From Gemmatimonadota bacterium (GTDB taxonomy: Bacteria; Gemmatimonadota; Gemmatimonadetes; Gemmatimonadales; GWC2-71-9), in the NCBI GenBank assembly GCA_022563595.1, contig JADFNB010000004.1:1-64000 (forward strand): 64,000 nt of DNA, written 5' to 3'. The notes below the pieces were generated by a model. That model did no database searches. It was not told the DNA's origin and was given only the letters and a program-made list of their open reading frames with translations. Positions 18,970 through 27,647 of the stretch are shown in pieces. How positions within the stretch are numbered: the stretch's first letter is position 1; each line of letters starts with the position of its first letter. A program made the position numbers and the translations under genes.

Positions 18970-19961
18970 GCGACCGCTCCTCGGTCGGCCATGTCGGCTT
19001 CTATGTGCTGGCTCAGGTGACTCTCGACCGCGCGCAGAGCCACCCCGATCGCATTCTTGATGGCGCGGGCGGAGGACCGACCGTGACAGATGATGCAAAC
19101 CCCGCGAACACCGAGGAGGGGCGCGCCCCCGTACGTCGAGTAGTCGAGCTTGGTGAACACGCGCTCCATGGCCGGACTGGTGAGCACGGATTCCTCCATC
19201 TCGCGCTCGATGAGCGTGGTGAACAGCCGGGCCACCGACTCGTAGAACTTGAGCACGACGTTCCCGACGAACCCGTCACATACCACCACGTCGATGTGCC
19301 CGTCCAGGATGTCGCGGCCCTCGACGTTGCCGAGGAATGTGAACGGAACGGTCTCGGTCTTGAGCAGCTGGTGCGCCTGCTTGACGGCCGCGTTCCCTTT
19401 CGCCTCCTCCTCGCCGATGCTGAGCAACCCCACAGTCGGCTGCGTCCGACCGAGGACGTCGCGGGCGTAGACCGCCCCCAGGTGCGCGAACCCGCGGAGT
19501 TCCCGCGGGCTGCAATCAATGTTGGCACCAGCATCGAGGAAGAGGACTGTCTTGCCCACGGTCGGCATGACGGCACCGATCGCGGGCCGCTCTACCCCAG
19601 GGTAGAGTCCCATGAGGACCCGGCTCGCCGCCATCACGGCACCGGTGTTGCCGGCTGAGATGAACGCGTCGGCCTCGCCCTTTTTCTGGAGACCCACGCC
19701 GACCGTCACCGATGATGCCCGCTTGCCACGGATCGCGACCATCGGCCGCTCCGCCATGCCGATCACATCGGGTGCCTCCACGATCCGGATCCGGCTGGAG
19801 GCGCCTCCGTGCCGATCCAGGGCGGCTGCCACGTCGGCCGTGCGGCCGACCAGCAGGATCTCACAGGACGCCGGGCCGTCAGCCAGCGCGGCGAGCACGC
19901 CTTCGACCACATTATCAGGAGCGTGGTCGCCCCCCATGGCGTCCAGCGCGATCCGCGGCAC
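18966..19961 (-). CDS. plsX: Phosphate acyltransferase
   Basis: 331 aa. Makes acyl-phosphate from acyl-ACP for phospholipid synthesis; peripheral to the membrane. Recognised by IALDAMGGDHAP at the amino end, ISAGNTGAVMAAS, FLDAGANIDCSP and VVCDGFVGNV. The GTG at 19961 lies one base after the rpmF stop and gives the conserved start; longer in-frame extension would run through rpmF. The order rpmF-plsX-fabH is conserved in many bacteria. Confidence 0.93.
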   Translation of the reverse strand: MPRIALDAMGGDHAPDNVVEGVLAALADGPASCEILLVGRTADVAAALDRHGGASSRIRIVEAPDVIGMAERPMVAIRGKRASSVTVGVGLQKKGEADAFISAGNTGAVMAASRVLMGLYPGVERPAIGAVMPTVGKTVLFLDAGANIDCSPRELRGFAHLGAVYARDVLGRTQPTVGLLSIGEEEAKGNAAVKQAHQLLKTETVPFTFLGNVEGRDILDGHIDVVVCDGFVGNVVLKFYESVARLFTTLIEREMEESVLTSPAMERVFTKLDYSTYGGAPLLGVRGVCIICHGRSSARAIKNAIGVALRAVESHLSQHIEADMADRGAVA

Positions 19962-19962
19962 G

Positions 19963-20148
19963 CTAGATGTCTTCGGTGACCTCGACCCGCTGCTTGCCGG
20001 CGTAATACCCGCACGTGGGACACACTCGGTGTGGCCGTCGCGGATCACCACACCGTGTGCACGGCTGAATGGCGATCGGCGCCGCCTTGAAATGCGTGCG
20101 GCGCTTGCGTTTTCTGGTCTTCGACGTTCTGCGTTTGGGTACCGCCAT
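19963..20148 (-). CDS. rpmF: 50S ribosomal protein L32
   Basis: 61 aa, very basic. The amino end MAVPKRRTSKTRK is diagnostic. Cys30/Cys33 and Cys43/Cys46 form two CxxC pairs, so this is the zinc-ribbon form. It sits between yceD and plsX, three bases from the first. Confidence 0.96.
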   Translation of the reverse strand: MAVPKRRTSKTRKRKRRTHFKAAPIAIQPCTRCGDPRRPHRVCPTCGYYAGKQRVEVTEDI

Positions 20149-20151
20149 CGG

Positions 20152-20664
20152 TCACTCCGTATCGGTATCAGGCCGCGCCTTCAGCACCTCGAGCGCTAGC
20201 CACCGAGGATCGGGCTCAGGTCGGCAATCGCACGGACCCGTGTTCAAGTTCTTTCCGCACCGGGCGCACAGTCCGCGACAATCCTCGCGACAGAGCACGA
20301 ACTCCGGCGCGGCGAGAATCAACTCCTCGCGGATCGCTTCCCCCAGCTCCAGTTCGCCCGCGTGATCCGGGATAACGTAGGTCGACGGGTCGGCGGCCTC
20401 TTCCTCCGCAAACAGCACCCTGACCTTCTCGTCGATCGTCACCTCGACCGGCTCGAGACAGCGGCGGCACGGGACGGTGACAGTCGTCTGCAGCCGGGCG
20501 TCCCAATAGTAACTTCCAGGCCCACTCTCCATGAGCCGCCCGGAGACACGGACCCGATCGGAGAGATGAAACTCGAGATCGGCAAGCTCCGGATCGGTCG
20601 GCGCAATGTCTCGACGCGTCTCGACGGCGCCGGCCGCCAGCGCCCGCAGATGCACCCGCAACAT
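20152..20664 (-). CDS. YceD/DUF177 family protein
   Basis: 170 aa from the ATG at 20664 (a TTG seven codons upstream also fits). The family is nearly always upstream of rpmF and is linked to 23S rRNA/ribosome production in other bacteria; its exact role is unclear. Visible features: VSGRLMESG, the CRRCLEPV motif typical of the family, an acidic middle, and a Cys-rich tail (CREDCRGLCARCGKNL, then CDC) that looks metal-binding. The ATG has no proper ribosome-binding site, since a promoter-like TATATT lies nine to fourteen bases before it. Confidence 0.85.
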   Translation of the reverse strand: MLRVHLRALAAGAVETRRDIAPTDPELADLEFHLSDRVRVSGRLMESGPGSYYWDARLQTTVTVPCRRCLEPVEVTIDEKVRVLFAEEEAADPSTYVIPDHAGELELGEAIREELILAAPEFVLCREDCRGLCARCGKNLNTGPCDCRPEPDPRWLALEVLKARPDTDTE

Positions 20665-20672
20665 AACCTTGA

Positions 20673-20702
20673 AATATATCCTCAAACCGCTACTTGGGGC
20701 AA
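20673..20702 (-). promoter_or_regulatory. Candidate promoter at the start of yceD-rpmF-plsX-fab
   Basis: On the minus strand TTGCCC (20702-20697) and TATATT (20678-20673) stand 18 bases apart. Transcription would begin about 20666, one or two bases before the yceD ATG, giving a leaderless message. The match is fair, not strong, and the location at the head of the lipid cluster adds some weight. Confidence 0.35.
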
Positions 20703-20712
20703 CGTGAAGCGG

Positions 20713-21138
20713 TCACGCCCACAGCCGCGTTAGCTCGGCCTCCGAGAAGAAGTACGCGATCTCGCGCACCGCGGTTTCGGGTGAGTCGGACGCGTGAATC
20801 GCGTTGCGCTCCTTCGATTCGGCATACAGCTTCCGCACCGTCCCTTCCACCGCCTCCACCGGATCGGTGGCGCCGATCACCTCGCGCAAGTACACCACCG
20901 CGTCGTCGCGCTCCAGGACCAGCACAATGCACGGGCCCGACGTCATGAACTCCACCAAAGAGACATAGAACGGCCGTTCCCGGTGTACCGCGTAGAACGT
21001 CTCCGCCTCGACTCGTGTGAGCCGCGCCATCTTGGCCGCCCGGGCCACGAACCCAACGGCCTCGAGATGCGCCAGGATGGCGCCGGCCTTACCCCCCTGC
21101 ACCGCGTCGGGTTTGATGATGGCCAGGGTTTGTTGCAT
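20713..21138 (-). CDS. ndk: Nucleoside diphosphate kinase
   Basis: 141 aa. Equilibrates nucleoside di- and triphosphates through a phospho-histidine. Active His115 is in NAIHASDSPETA; the amino end TLAIIKPDAV is typical. ATG at 21138 chosen because the family begins there; the in-frame GTG at 21201 would add 21 unrelated residues. It lies 52 bp after the EIIA/CBS gene and before yceD, on the same strand. Confidence 0.96.
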   Translation of the reverse strand: MQQTLAIIKPDAVQGGKAGAILAHLEAVGFVARAAKMARLTRVEAETFYAVHRERPFYVSLVEFMTSGPCIVLVLERDDAVVYLREVIGATDPVEAVEGTVRKLYAESKERNAIHASDSPETAVREIAYFFSEAELTRLWA

Positions 21139-21190
21139 GCGGTCGTTTCCTCGAGTTGAGTCGCTGCTGTCCCGTCCGTCGTGCCAAAGG

Positions 21191-22081
21191 CTACGGACCA
21201 AACAGCCGGCGCACGATATGCTCCCCCGTCAGCAATCCTACCAGTGCGCCTTCCCGCACCACGGGTACGCGGTCGAGGTTCTTGTTGACCATGAGCGCCG
21301 CGACATCGGCGAGGGACTGGTCTTCGGATATGCAGAGCACGCTCCTATCCATCACGTCGCGCACCGGCGCCTCCCTCCGGTCCCGCATCTCCACCTTCTC
21401 GGCTCCTAACTCGCCGCTCTTCCGTTTCGCGAGTCCCGGCAGCAGATGCTTCAACAGCTCACGGTAGGTCACCATCCCCAGGACCTCGCGCTCCTCCGAT
21501 ACGATCGGCAGCGCCGGTAATCGGTGCCGCTCCAACAGGGCACAAGCTTCCCCGATCGTGGTGTCGGGTCCCGCCGAGACCGCGCGCCCGATGAGGACGT
21601 CACGCACGAGCAGATCACCCGACACGTTGATCTCGGCGAGCGCGGCGATGGCCAGCACCGCTTCGGGGCTCTCGGCTTCCGCCAACGCGGTCACTACCTC
21701 ATCGTCAGCGAGCGCGCGGACGAACGCACCCAACGCGCCGAGAAACGCCGGTCCTTCGCGTGGCGGAGCCAGCAGCAGCAGCACGATGCGCGCTTCCTTT
21801 CCGGGATCGTGCTCCCGGTGCACGGGGGCGGCGGTAACGCCCAGCGCGGCGGTGACCCCGTCCACCGCCTCCGTCCTGAAGTGCAGCACGAAGGCCCGCT
21901 GGCCGACCGTGACCGCCTCACCGGGAAGCGACTCCACGAGCAGCTCCTCGAGGCGATCCGGATCGGTCGCACGCCCTGAGACGATGACCGCGTGGATCAG
22001 CTCGATCGCCACGTCGCGCACGATATCGCCCTTCGCGCCGAGTACGATGCGGTCGGGCGCCAGCAGATCGATGAGCTTCAC
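21191..22081 (-). CDS. PTS EIIA-like domain fused to two CBS domains
   Basis: 296 aa. Residues 1-140 resemble the PtsN/fructose-type EIIA domain (IDLLAPDRIVLGAKGDIVRDVAIELIHAV). His67 lies near the expected phosphorylation position, but the surrounding motif (AFVLHFRTE rather than AxPHG) is degenerate. Two CBS domains follow (about 157-215 and 236-295), including VLGMVTYRELLKHLL and GALVGLLTGEHIVR, which usually bind adenine nucleotides. A sensor or regulator coupling energy state to something unknown is likely. It begins three bases after the sucD stop, so it is probably co-transcribed with the succinyl-CoA synthetase genes. Confidence 0.75.
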   Translation of the reverse strand: MKLIDLLAPDRIVLGAKGDIVRDVAIELIHAVIVSGRATDPDRLEELLVESLPGEAVTVGQRAFVLHFRTEAVDGVTAALGVTAAPVHREHDPGKEARIVLLLLAPPREGPAFLGALGAFVRALADDEVVTALAEAESPEAVLAIAALAEINVSGDLLVRDVLIGRAVSAGPDTTIGEACALLERHRLPALPIVSEEREVLGMVTYRELLKHLLPGLAKRKSGELGAEKVEMRDRREAPVRDVMDRSVLCISEDQSLADVAALMVNKNLDRVPVVREGALVGLLTGEHIVRRLFGP

Positions 22082-22084
22082 GAG

Positions 22085-22954
22085 CTAGAGCCGCTCCTCC
22101 AGCAGTGGTACGACATCCGCCGGACGCTTCATGACGCCGATCCCGGCGCGCTCGAGCGCTGCCATCTTCTCGGCGGCGGTACCGCTGGACCCGGAGATGA
22201 TCGCGCCCGCATGGCCCATGCGCCGTCCCGGTGGCGCGGTCTGCCCGGCGATGAACCCGACGACCGGTTTGGTAACGTGTTGCGCCGTGTACTCGGCTGC
22301 CTGCTGCTCGTCGGTCCCGCCGATTTCGCCGATCAACACGATCGCCTCGGTCTCGTCATCGGCCTCGAACGCCGCGAGACAGTCGATGAAATTCGTCCCG
22401 ATGATCGGGTCACCACCGATCCCGACGCACGTCGTCTGGCCGAGACCCGCAGCCGAGAGTTGGTGAATGATCTCGTAGGTGAGCGTCCCGCTCCGGGAAA
22501 CGACACCGATCCGCCCCTCACGACAGATCTGTCCCGGGATGATCCCCACCTTGGCCCGGCCGGGCGAGATCGCCCCCGGACAGTTCGCACCGATCAGCCG
22601 CACCCGACGCTCGGCTAGGTACGGCATGAGACGGGACATGTCCTGCACCGGGATACCCTCGGTGATGCAGACGATAAGCTCAACCCCAGCGTCGGCGGCC
22701 TCGTAAACTGCATCCGCGGCGAAACGGGCCGGCACGTAGATGACCGAGGCATTGGCGCCCCCCTCCGAGACGGCTTCCGCCACCGTATTGAAGATCGGGA
22801 CCGAGTCCTCGAACCGCTGGCCGCCTTTCCCGGGCGTCACGCCGGCCACGACACACGTACCGTACTCGATCATCTGCTTGGTGTGGAACGAGCCGTCCCT
22901 ACCGGTTATCCCCTGTACCACGAGCTTCGTGTCACGGTCGATGAATATGCTCAT
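22085..22954 (-). CDS. sucD: Succinyl-CoA synthetase, alpha subunit
   Basis: 289 aa. Binds CoA and carries the phospho-histidine, His248 in [12 protein letters not shown]. The amino end [23 protein letters not shown] and [11 protein letters not shown] are typical. ATG at 22954, overlapping the sucC stop (ATGA). TCA-cycle enzyme producing NTP from succinyl-CoA. Confidence 0.97.
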   Translation of the reverse strand: MSIFIDRDTKLVVQGITGRDGSFHTKQMIEYGTCVVAGVTPGKGGQRFEDSVPIFNTVAEAVSEGGANASVIYVPARFAADAVYEAADAGVELIVCITEGIPVQDMSRLMPYLAERRVRLIGANCPGAISPGRAKVGIIPGQICREGRIGVVSRSGTLTYEIIHQLSAAGLGQTTCVGIGGDPIIGTNFIDCLAAFEADDETEAIVLIGEIGGTDEQQAAEYTAQHVTKPVVGFIAGQTAPPGRRMGHAGAIISGSSGTAAEKMAALERAGIGVMKRPADVVPLLEERL

Positions 22955-24090
22955 GCCGCTTCCCCCGCCAACCGAACCGCCTCTTTCACGGCCGCGTCCA
23001 TGTCTGTCAAAGCCTCGAATCCCGCCCTCTTCAGGATCTCGACCGCTATCTCCTCGTTCGTTCCCGTCAACCGAATCACGATCGGCAGATCGATCGTGAT
23101 CTGCCCCGTCGCCGTCACGATTCCGTTGGCCACATCGTCGCACCGGGTGATGCCGCCGAAGATGTTGAACAGGATGCTCTTGACGTTGGGATCGGCCGTG
23201 ATGATCTCGAGTGCCGCGACCACCTTGTCGGGGCTGCTGCTCCCGCCGATGTCGAGGAAGTTGGCGGGCTCCCCACCATAGTACTTCACCAGATCCATCG
23301 TGGCCATCGCGAGCCCCGCCCCGTTCACGCAACAGGCTACGTTGCCGTCGAGCTTGATGTATGAGAGGCTCGCGTTGCGCGCCTTTACCTCGGACGGCTC
23401 TTCCACCGAGAGATCGCGCAGCTCGGCCACGTCCGGCCGGCGACCCAACTCGTTGTCATCAATCGCGAGCTTCGCGTCGAGCGCGAGCACCCGGCCGTCC
23501 GGGGTTGTGATGAGCGGGTTGATCTCGGCCAACGACGCACCGGCATCCACGAACGCCCGGTAGAGTTGGCGCATGATCGTCGCCGCCTGCCGCACCTGTG
23601 CGATGTCGTCGTACAGGTGGAACGCCAGGTCCATGGCCTGATGTGGCAGGATCCCGAACCGCGGATCGACCGTGGCCTTGAAGATCTTCTCCGGTGTAGT
23701 AGCCGCTACCTCCTCGATGTCCACCCCACCCGCCGGACTAACCATGAATACGGGACGCTGGCTCGTGCGATCCATGATCACACCTACATAGCTCTCCGAC
23801 GCGATCTCCGCGGCCGGGACGACCAGAACCTTCTGGACGGTCAGCCCCTTGATCTCCATGCCGAGGATCTTCTCGGCGTTCATCCGCGCCTCATGCGGGT
23901 CGGCGGCCAGCTTGATCCCGCCGGCCTTGCCGCGGCCTCCGACGTGGACCTGGGCCTTGACCACGACGCCGCCACCGATCCGCTGCGCGATCTGCTCGAC
24001 CGCTTCAGGCGTGCTCGCAACGTCGCCGTCCGGCACAGGAATGCCGGCCGCCTTGAGGCGTGCTCGCGCCTGGTATTCATGCAGGTTCAC
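22951..24090 (-). CDS. sucC: Succinyl-CoA synthetase, beta subunit
   Basis: 379 aa, ATP-grasp subunit binding nucleotide and succinate. The amino end is [34 protein letters not shown] and [13 protein letters not shown] are diagnostic. The GTG at 24090 overlaps the upstream carbamate-kinase stop (GTGA). The much longer open frame upstream is the kinase gene in another register. Confidence 0.97.
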   Translation of the reverse strand: MNLHEYQARARLKAAGIPVPDGDVASTPEAVEQIAQRIGGGVVVKAQVHVGGRGKAGGIKLAADPHEARMNAEKILGMEIKGLTVQKVLVVPAAEIASESYVGVIMDRTSQRPVFMVSPAGGVDIEEVAATTPEKIFKATVDPRFGILPHQAMDLAFHLYDDIAQVRQAATIMRQLYRAFVDAGASLAEINPLITTPDGRVLALDAKLAIDDNELGRRPDVAELRDLSVEEPSEVKARNASLSYIKLDGNVACCVNGAGLAMATMDLVKYYGGEPANFLDIGGSSSPDKVVAALEIITADPNVKSILFNIFGGITRCDDVANGIVTATGQITIDLPIVIRLTGTNEEIAVEILKRAGFEALTDMDAAVKEAVRLAGEAA

Positions 24091-25049
24091 ACACCGTCTC
24101 CGATTATCGTTGTTCCGGTCTCGCCTCTGAGAGCCGCACGCCCGTGTCCGAGGTCGGCGATCACTGCGCGGCGACCACCATTCCGGACGAACCCGACCGC
24201 GGCTTCTACCTTGGGCTCCATGCTGCCAGCCCCGAGTGCGCCACCGGCGAGCAAGGCCTCTGCTTCGGCCACGCCCATCTTGCGGATAGGCGCTTGCTCG
24301 GGCGTTCCCCATCCGCTGTACACGGCGTCCACGTTGGTCAGGATCATCAGCGTGTCCGCTTCCAGCCGCGTGGCAAGGATCCCGGCCACGCGATCCTTGT
24401 CGACGACGGCGTCGATCCCCTCCCAGCCAAGCCGCTCGTCCCAATAGACCGGTGAGCCGCCGCCCCCACCCGCGATGACGATCTTGCCCTGAAGGACGAG
24501 CTGCCTGACCGCATCGGCTTCGACCAGGTCGATCGGGATCGGGCTGGGTGCCAGGCGGCGCCAGTTCCCCACGGCGTCCCGTCCGACCGGAACGCCGCGC
24601 GCCCGGTAGCGCTCGACCAGCTCGGGCCGCAGCGCGTGACCGATCGGTTTGGTGGGCTCCATCCCGCCGCCCGCTACGGTGTCGACCGCGGTCTGATTGA
24701 TGATCGTCAGGACGTCGCGATCGATCCCCTGCACGCGCAGCGCGTTCATCAGCGACTGCTGGATCATATAGCCTATCCACCCGGCGGTAGCAGCTACCAG
24801 TACACCGAGCGGGAGAGGTTCCATGCCGGTCGCCTCTTCGTTCCGCTCCAGCGCATCGCCCACCTGTGGACCGTTCCCGTGCACGATCGCGATACGCCAA
24901 CCCTCCCGGGCCAGCTCGACCACCACGGTCACGGATTCCCGCGTGTGCCGGAACTGATCGGCGATCGTCACGCGTGCGCCGGGAGGCTGTAACGCGTTGC
25001 CGCCCAAGGCGATAACGATGGTGCCGGGGGAGGCGGGCGGCGAGTTCAC
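24087..25049 (-). CDS. arcC: Carbamate kinase
   Basis: 320 aa from the GTG at 25049, chosen because the family begins just before VIALGGNAL; a TTG at 25088 would add 13 residues. Transfers phosphate between carbamoyl phosphate and ADP. Visible motifs: ALGGNALQ, VHGNGPQVGD, GWIGYMIQQSL, GGGGSPV and DKDRVAGILA. ArcC usually sits with arginine deiminase or other carbamoyl-phosphate-yielding pathways; none is here. Instead it is translationally coupled to sucC, which is unusual and could mean a shared interest in substrate-level ATP formation. Confidence 0.88.
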   Translation of the reverse strand: MNSPPASPGTIVIALGGNALQPPGARVTIADQFRHTRESVTVVVELAREGWRIAIVHGNGPQVGDALERNEEATGMEPLPLGVLVAATAGWIGYMIQQSLMNALRVQGIDRDVLTIINQTAVDTVAGGGMEPTKPIGHALRPELVERYRARGVPVGRDAVGNWRRLAPSPIPIDLVEADAVRQLVLQGKIVIAGGGGGSPVYWDERLGWEGIDAVVDKDRVAGILATRLEADTLMILTNVDAVYSGWGTPEQAPIRKMGVAEAEALLAGGALGAGSMEPKVEAAVGFVRNGGRRAVIADLGHGRAALRGETGTTIIGDGV

Positions 25050-25092
25050 GAAGGGATGCAACCTAGCGGCACGATGAAACCGGGGCAACCCG

Positions 25093-27642
25093 TCATCGAC
25101 CGCTCTCCGGCAGCTGGCCGAGCAGGCGTTTCAGGGCGTCATACGCCTCCCCGAATGCGGCCCAATCGCCGGCGGCGCGTGCAGAGTCGAGCCGCTCGAA
25201 CCAGCGGCGGGCTGCTTCCCACGGCTCCCCGCCAATCGGCGGCCGGGCGGGAACAGGTTCCTCCACACGGATTTGGCGCAGCGCTGCGGGGAGCGTACGG
25301 CCTCGCCCAATCGCCCCGCGCCAGCCAGCCACGACCTCGGCCAGGCGCAGTGGTCCCGCCGGTCCCGGCTCGGCATAGAACGCCTGGATCCCGATCGCCC
25401 CGTCCGGGAACGCCGCCACCTTCAGTTGCCCCGGGATGGCGGCCGCTTGAGACACATCCGCGGCGAAGTCGTGCACCAGCTCCGACGGACCAGTGAGGGT
25501 AAGCGGCCCGGGATACGCGATCACATCGAGTCGCGGCCGACCGTCGATCACGACGCCGTCGATGATCGTGGACACCCGCGCCTCGAACTGCACTTCGATC
25601 ACGGCGCGCAGCCGGAGCCGTATCAACGAATCCGCGAACCCCGGGCCGCTCCACCAGTACGGCTCTGGTCTGCGCGCTACCGCACCGGCCTGACCCCCAC
25701 GCCAGTCCGACCGCAGCAACAACCCCAGTTGCACGCGGAACAGCTCGTCCGGATATCGCATGACGGATCGCACCCCCTCCGGCATCTCCTCGGTCGGCCG
25801 GACGACGTCTGGAGCCAGCAGCGCCCAAGCGCGGCTCAAGAGATCGGCATCGGGAAGGAGATAGACGGCACTGGCACCGCTATGCGCCTCGACCACACCT
25901 AACATGCCAGCGCGCAGGTACCGCACGTCCCGTCCGCGCCATCGGGTGCGGGTCGAGAGCGGGTACGCCTCGGCCCAGACGTACCCCGCCGCTAACCACA
26001 GCACCGCCCCATCTACGATCACCGGATACGCCCCACCAAACCGCGCGAACGGCGCCAGCCGGGCCAGGCGACTCCCGACCGCCCGATCGGCCAGCACATA
26101 GGCATCCGCAGCCACCTTCCCGCTGTTCAGGAGCGCGGGGCTTTGGAGGGTCCAAGCGAGCGCAAGCCGGCGGAACAGCCCGCCTGCCTTGACACCGACG
26201 AACGGTCCGTCTTCTTCCTCTGCCACGGCGAAGTGGCTCGTCGCCGGCCCGAACCACACGTCCGGGTGCTCGAGAGCCAGATCGGTGGGCTCCACCGCAG
26301 TGGATTCCGGGCGCGACAGGTCGGGAACGAACAGGGGCAAACCATCTTCCGAGACCCGACTGGCGTGCACGGCGATCGCACCCGCCGCCCTGGCATACGG
26401 TAGCCCGTGCCGTCGCTTCCACGTCATCCCGCGCTCGTTCTCCTCCGCGGTGGCGAGATCCACCTCGCGTACCGCGAGGAAGAGCGGCGTGGGATCGTCG
26501 CCACCGTACAGCCCCAGGGTCGCGTCGAAGAACCTGTCGAACGCGCGCGGCTGCGCCATGCGATTGAGAAGCATGGTCACGGCGGACGGATCCCACACCG
26601 GGAGCAGGAGCAGCTCGTTCCGATGCCTCGTGGTGAACTCCGGATCGGGAATGGCCAGCTGGGCCATCATCGTGTCGCCGCTCAGCGCGAACGCATCACG
26701 GACGAACCGTCCGGTCGCCCTGTCGAGTACAGGGTCCGCGCGTTCCTCCGGGGCACGGCCGGCGGCGGCGAAGGCCGGCGCTACATAGTGACCCACGAAC
26801 GAGCCGACCGCGAGAATCGCCCACGCCACCCCGATGAGCGTCACATGTCCCAGCCAAATCCAGATGGCCGACGCGCCCGCCACCACCAGCGCCATTCCGC
26901 TCAGCACCCTTGCGACCGGAATCCGGATGCCGGTCATGACCGTGTCATACGGGACGTTGTGAAGTCCTGCGACGAGTTCCGCCGGCTCGAGCCGGTATCC
27001 CCAGAACAGCGCCAACGCGAAAGTCACCAGCAGCACGCCCACGTGCGTACGTGCCAAATCAGTCACCGAAACCCGCCGTTCCGACCAGCGGATCGCCCCC
27101 ACGGCCACGTACAGGAACAGCGCAATCACGAGCATGATCCCGCTGAGCAGCAGCATGAACCCGTGGACCGTGCGTACCCACGGAAGCTGGAACAGGTAGT
27201 AGGCGACGTCACGGCCGAGGACGGGATCCTGCGTGCTCCCGACCATCCCCACGTCCAACAACGCGCGCGCCGTCCACCAGTCCCCCGCTCCGTGACTCGT
27301 CGCAAACGCGATGATCAGCCCGATCCCGACCGCGCCGTAGAGCAGATAGCGCCGCGGGACCGTCTCCGCGATCTCGATGTTGCCGAGCCGGCGTGGGACC
27401 TGCACCGATCCGATCGACCGATAGACAAGATAGAGATTGCCGATGCACCAGGCCGCCGCCGCCGCGAAGGCGAGTCCGGTAAGCAGCAGCTTGAGGTTGG
27501 CGATGGCGGCGTGCGCGTCGGTGACGCCCAGGGAATCAGCCCAGAGCCGGTTGGCGGTGCGTACGGCGAGCCAACGACCGAGCAGAAGCGCGGCGACGGC
27601 GCTCACGAGCGCGGGACGGAGCCACCGTCTGCGGCGAGCCAT
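25093..27642 (-). CDS. UPF0182-family integral membrane protein
   Basis: 849 aa, function unknown. The first about 300 residues hold six or seven hydrophobic segments (for example LVSAVAALLLG, LLLTGLAFAAAAAW, FMLLLSGIMLVIALFLYVA). A large, presumably extracytoplasmic, region follows with family motifs GPATSHFAV, ESTAVEPTD, LLPVWDP, RYPDELFRVQ and EPYWW. Members in other bacteria are about 900-1000 aa, so this is a slightly short one. ATG at 27642; longer frames upstream overlap the mutase gene in another register. It lies five bases after the phosphomutase gene and 43 bp before arcC. Confidence 0.85.
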   Translation of the reverse strand: MARRRRWLRPALVSAVAALLLGRWLAVRTANRLWADSLGVTDAHAAIANLKLLLTGLAFAAAAAWCIGNLYLVYRSIGSVQVPRRLGNIEIAETVPRRYLLYGAVGIGLIIAFATSHGAGDWWTARALLDVGMVGSTQDPVLGRDVAYYLFQLPWVRTVHGFMLLLSGIMLVIALFLYVAVGAIRWSERRVSVTDLARTHVGVLLVTFALALFWGYRLEPAELVAGLHNVPYDTVMTGIRIPVARVLSGMALVVAGASAIWIWLGHVTLIGVAWAILAVGSFVGHYVAPAFAAAGRAPEERADPVLDRATGRFVRDAFALSGDTMMAQLAIPDPEFTTRHRNELLLLPVWDPSAVTMLLNRMAQPRAFDRFFDATLGLYGGDDPTPLFLAVREVDLATAEENERGMTWKRRHGLPYARAAGAIAVHASRVSEDGLPLFVPDLSRPESTAVEPTDLALEHPDVWFGPATSHFAVAEEEDGPFVGVKAGGLFRRLALAWTLQSPALLNSGKVAADAYVLADRAVGSRLARLAPFARFGGAYPVIVDGAVLWLAAGYVWAEAYPLSTRTRWRGRDVRYLRAGMLGVVEAHSGASAVYLLPDADLLSRAWALLAPDVVRPTEEMPEGVRSVMRYPDELFRVQLGLLLRSDWRGGQAGAVARRPEPYWWSGPGFADSLIRLRLRAVIEVQFEARVSTIIDGVVIDGRPRLDVIAYPGPLTLTGPSELVHDFAADVSQAAAIPGQLKVAAFPDGAIGIQAFYAEPGPAGPLRLAEVVAGWRGAIGRGRTLPAALRQIRVEEPVPARPPIGGEPWEAARRWFERLDSARAAGDWAAFGEAYDALKRLLGQLPESGR

Positions 27643-27647
27643 GATGG

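Noticed and set aside
22951-24900. 649-aa extended version of sucC
   Set aside because: The upstream 270 codons are arcC read in another register and are Arg/Gly-rich nonsense. The GTG at 24090 gives the family-typical start and a GTGA overlap.
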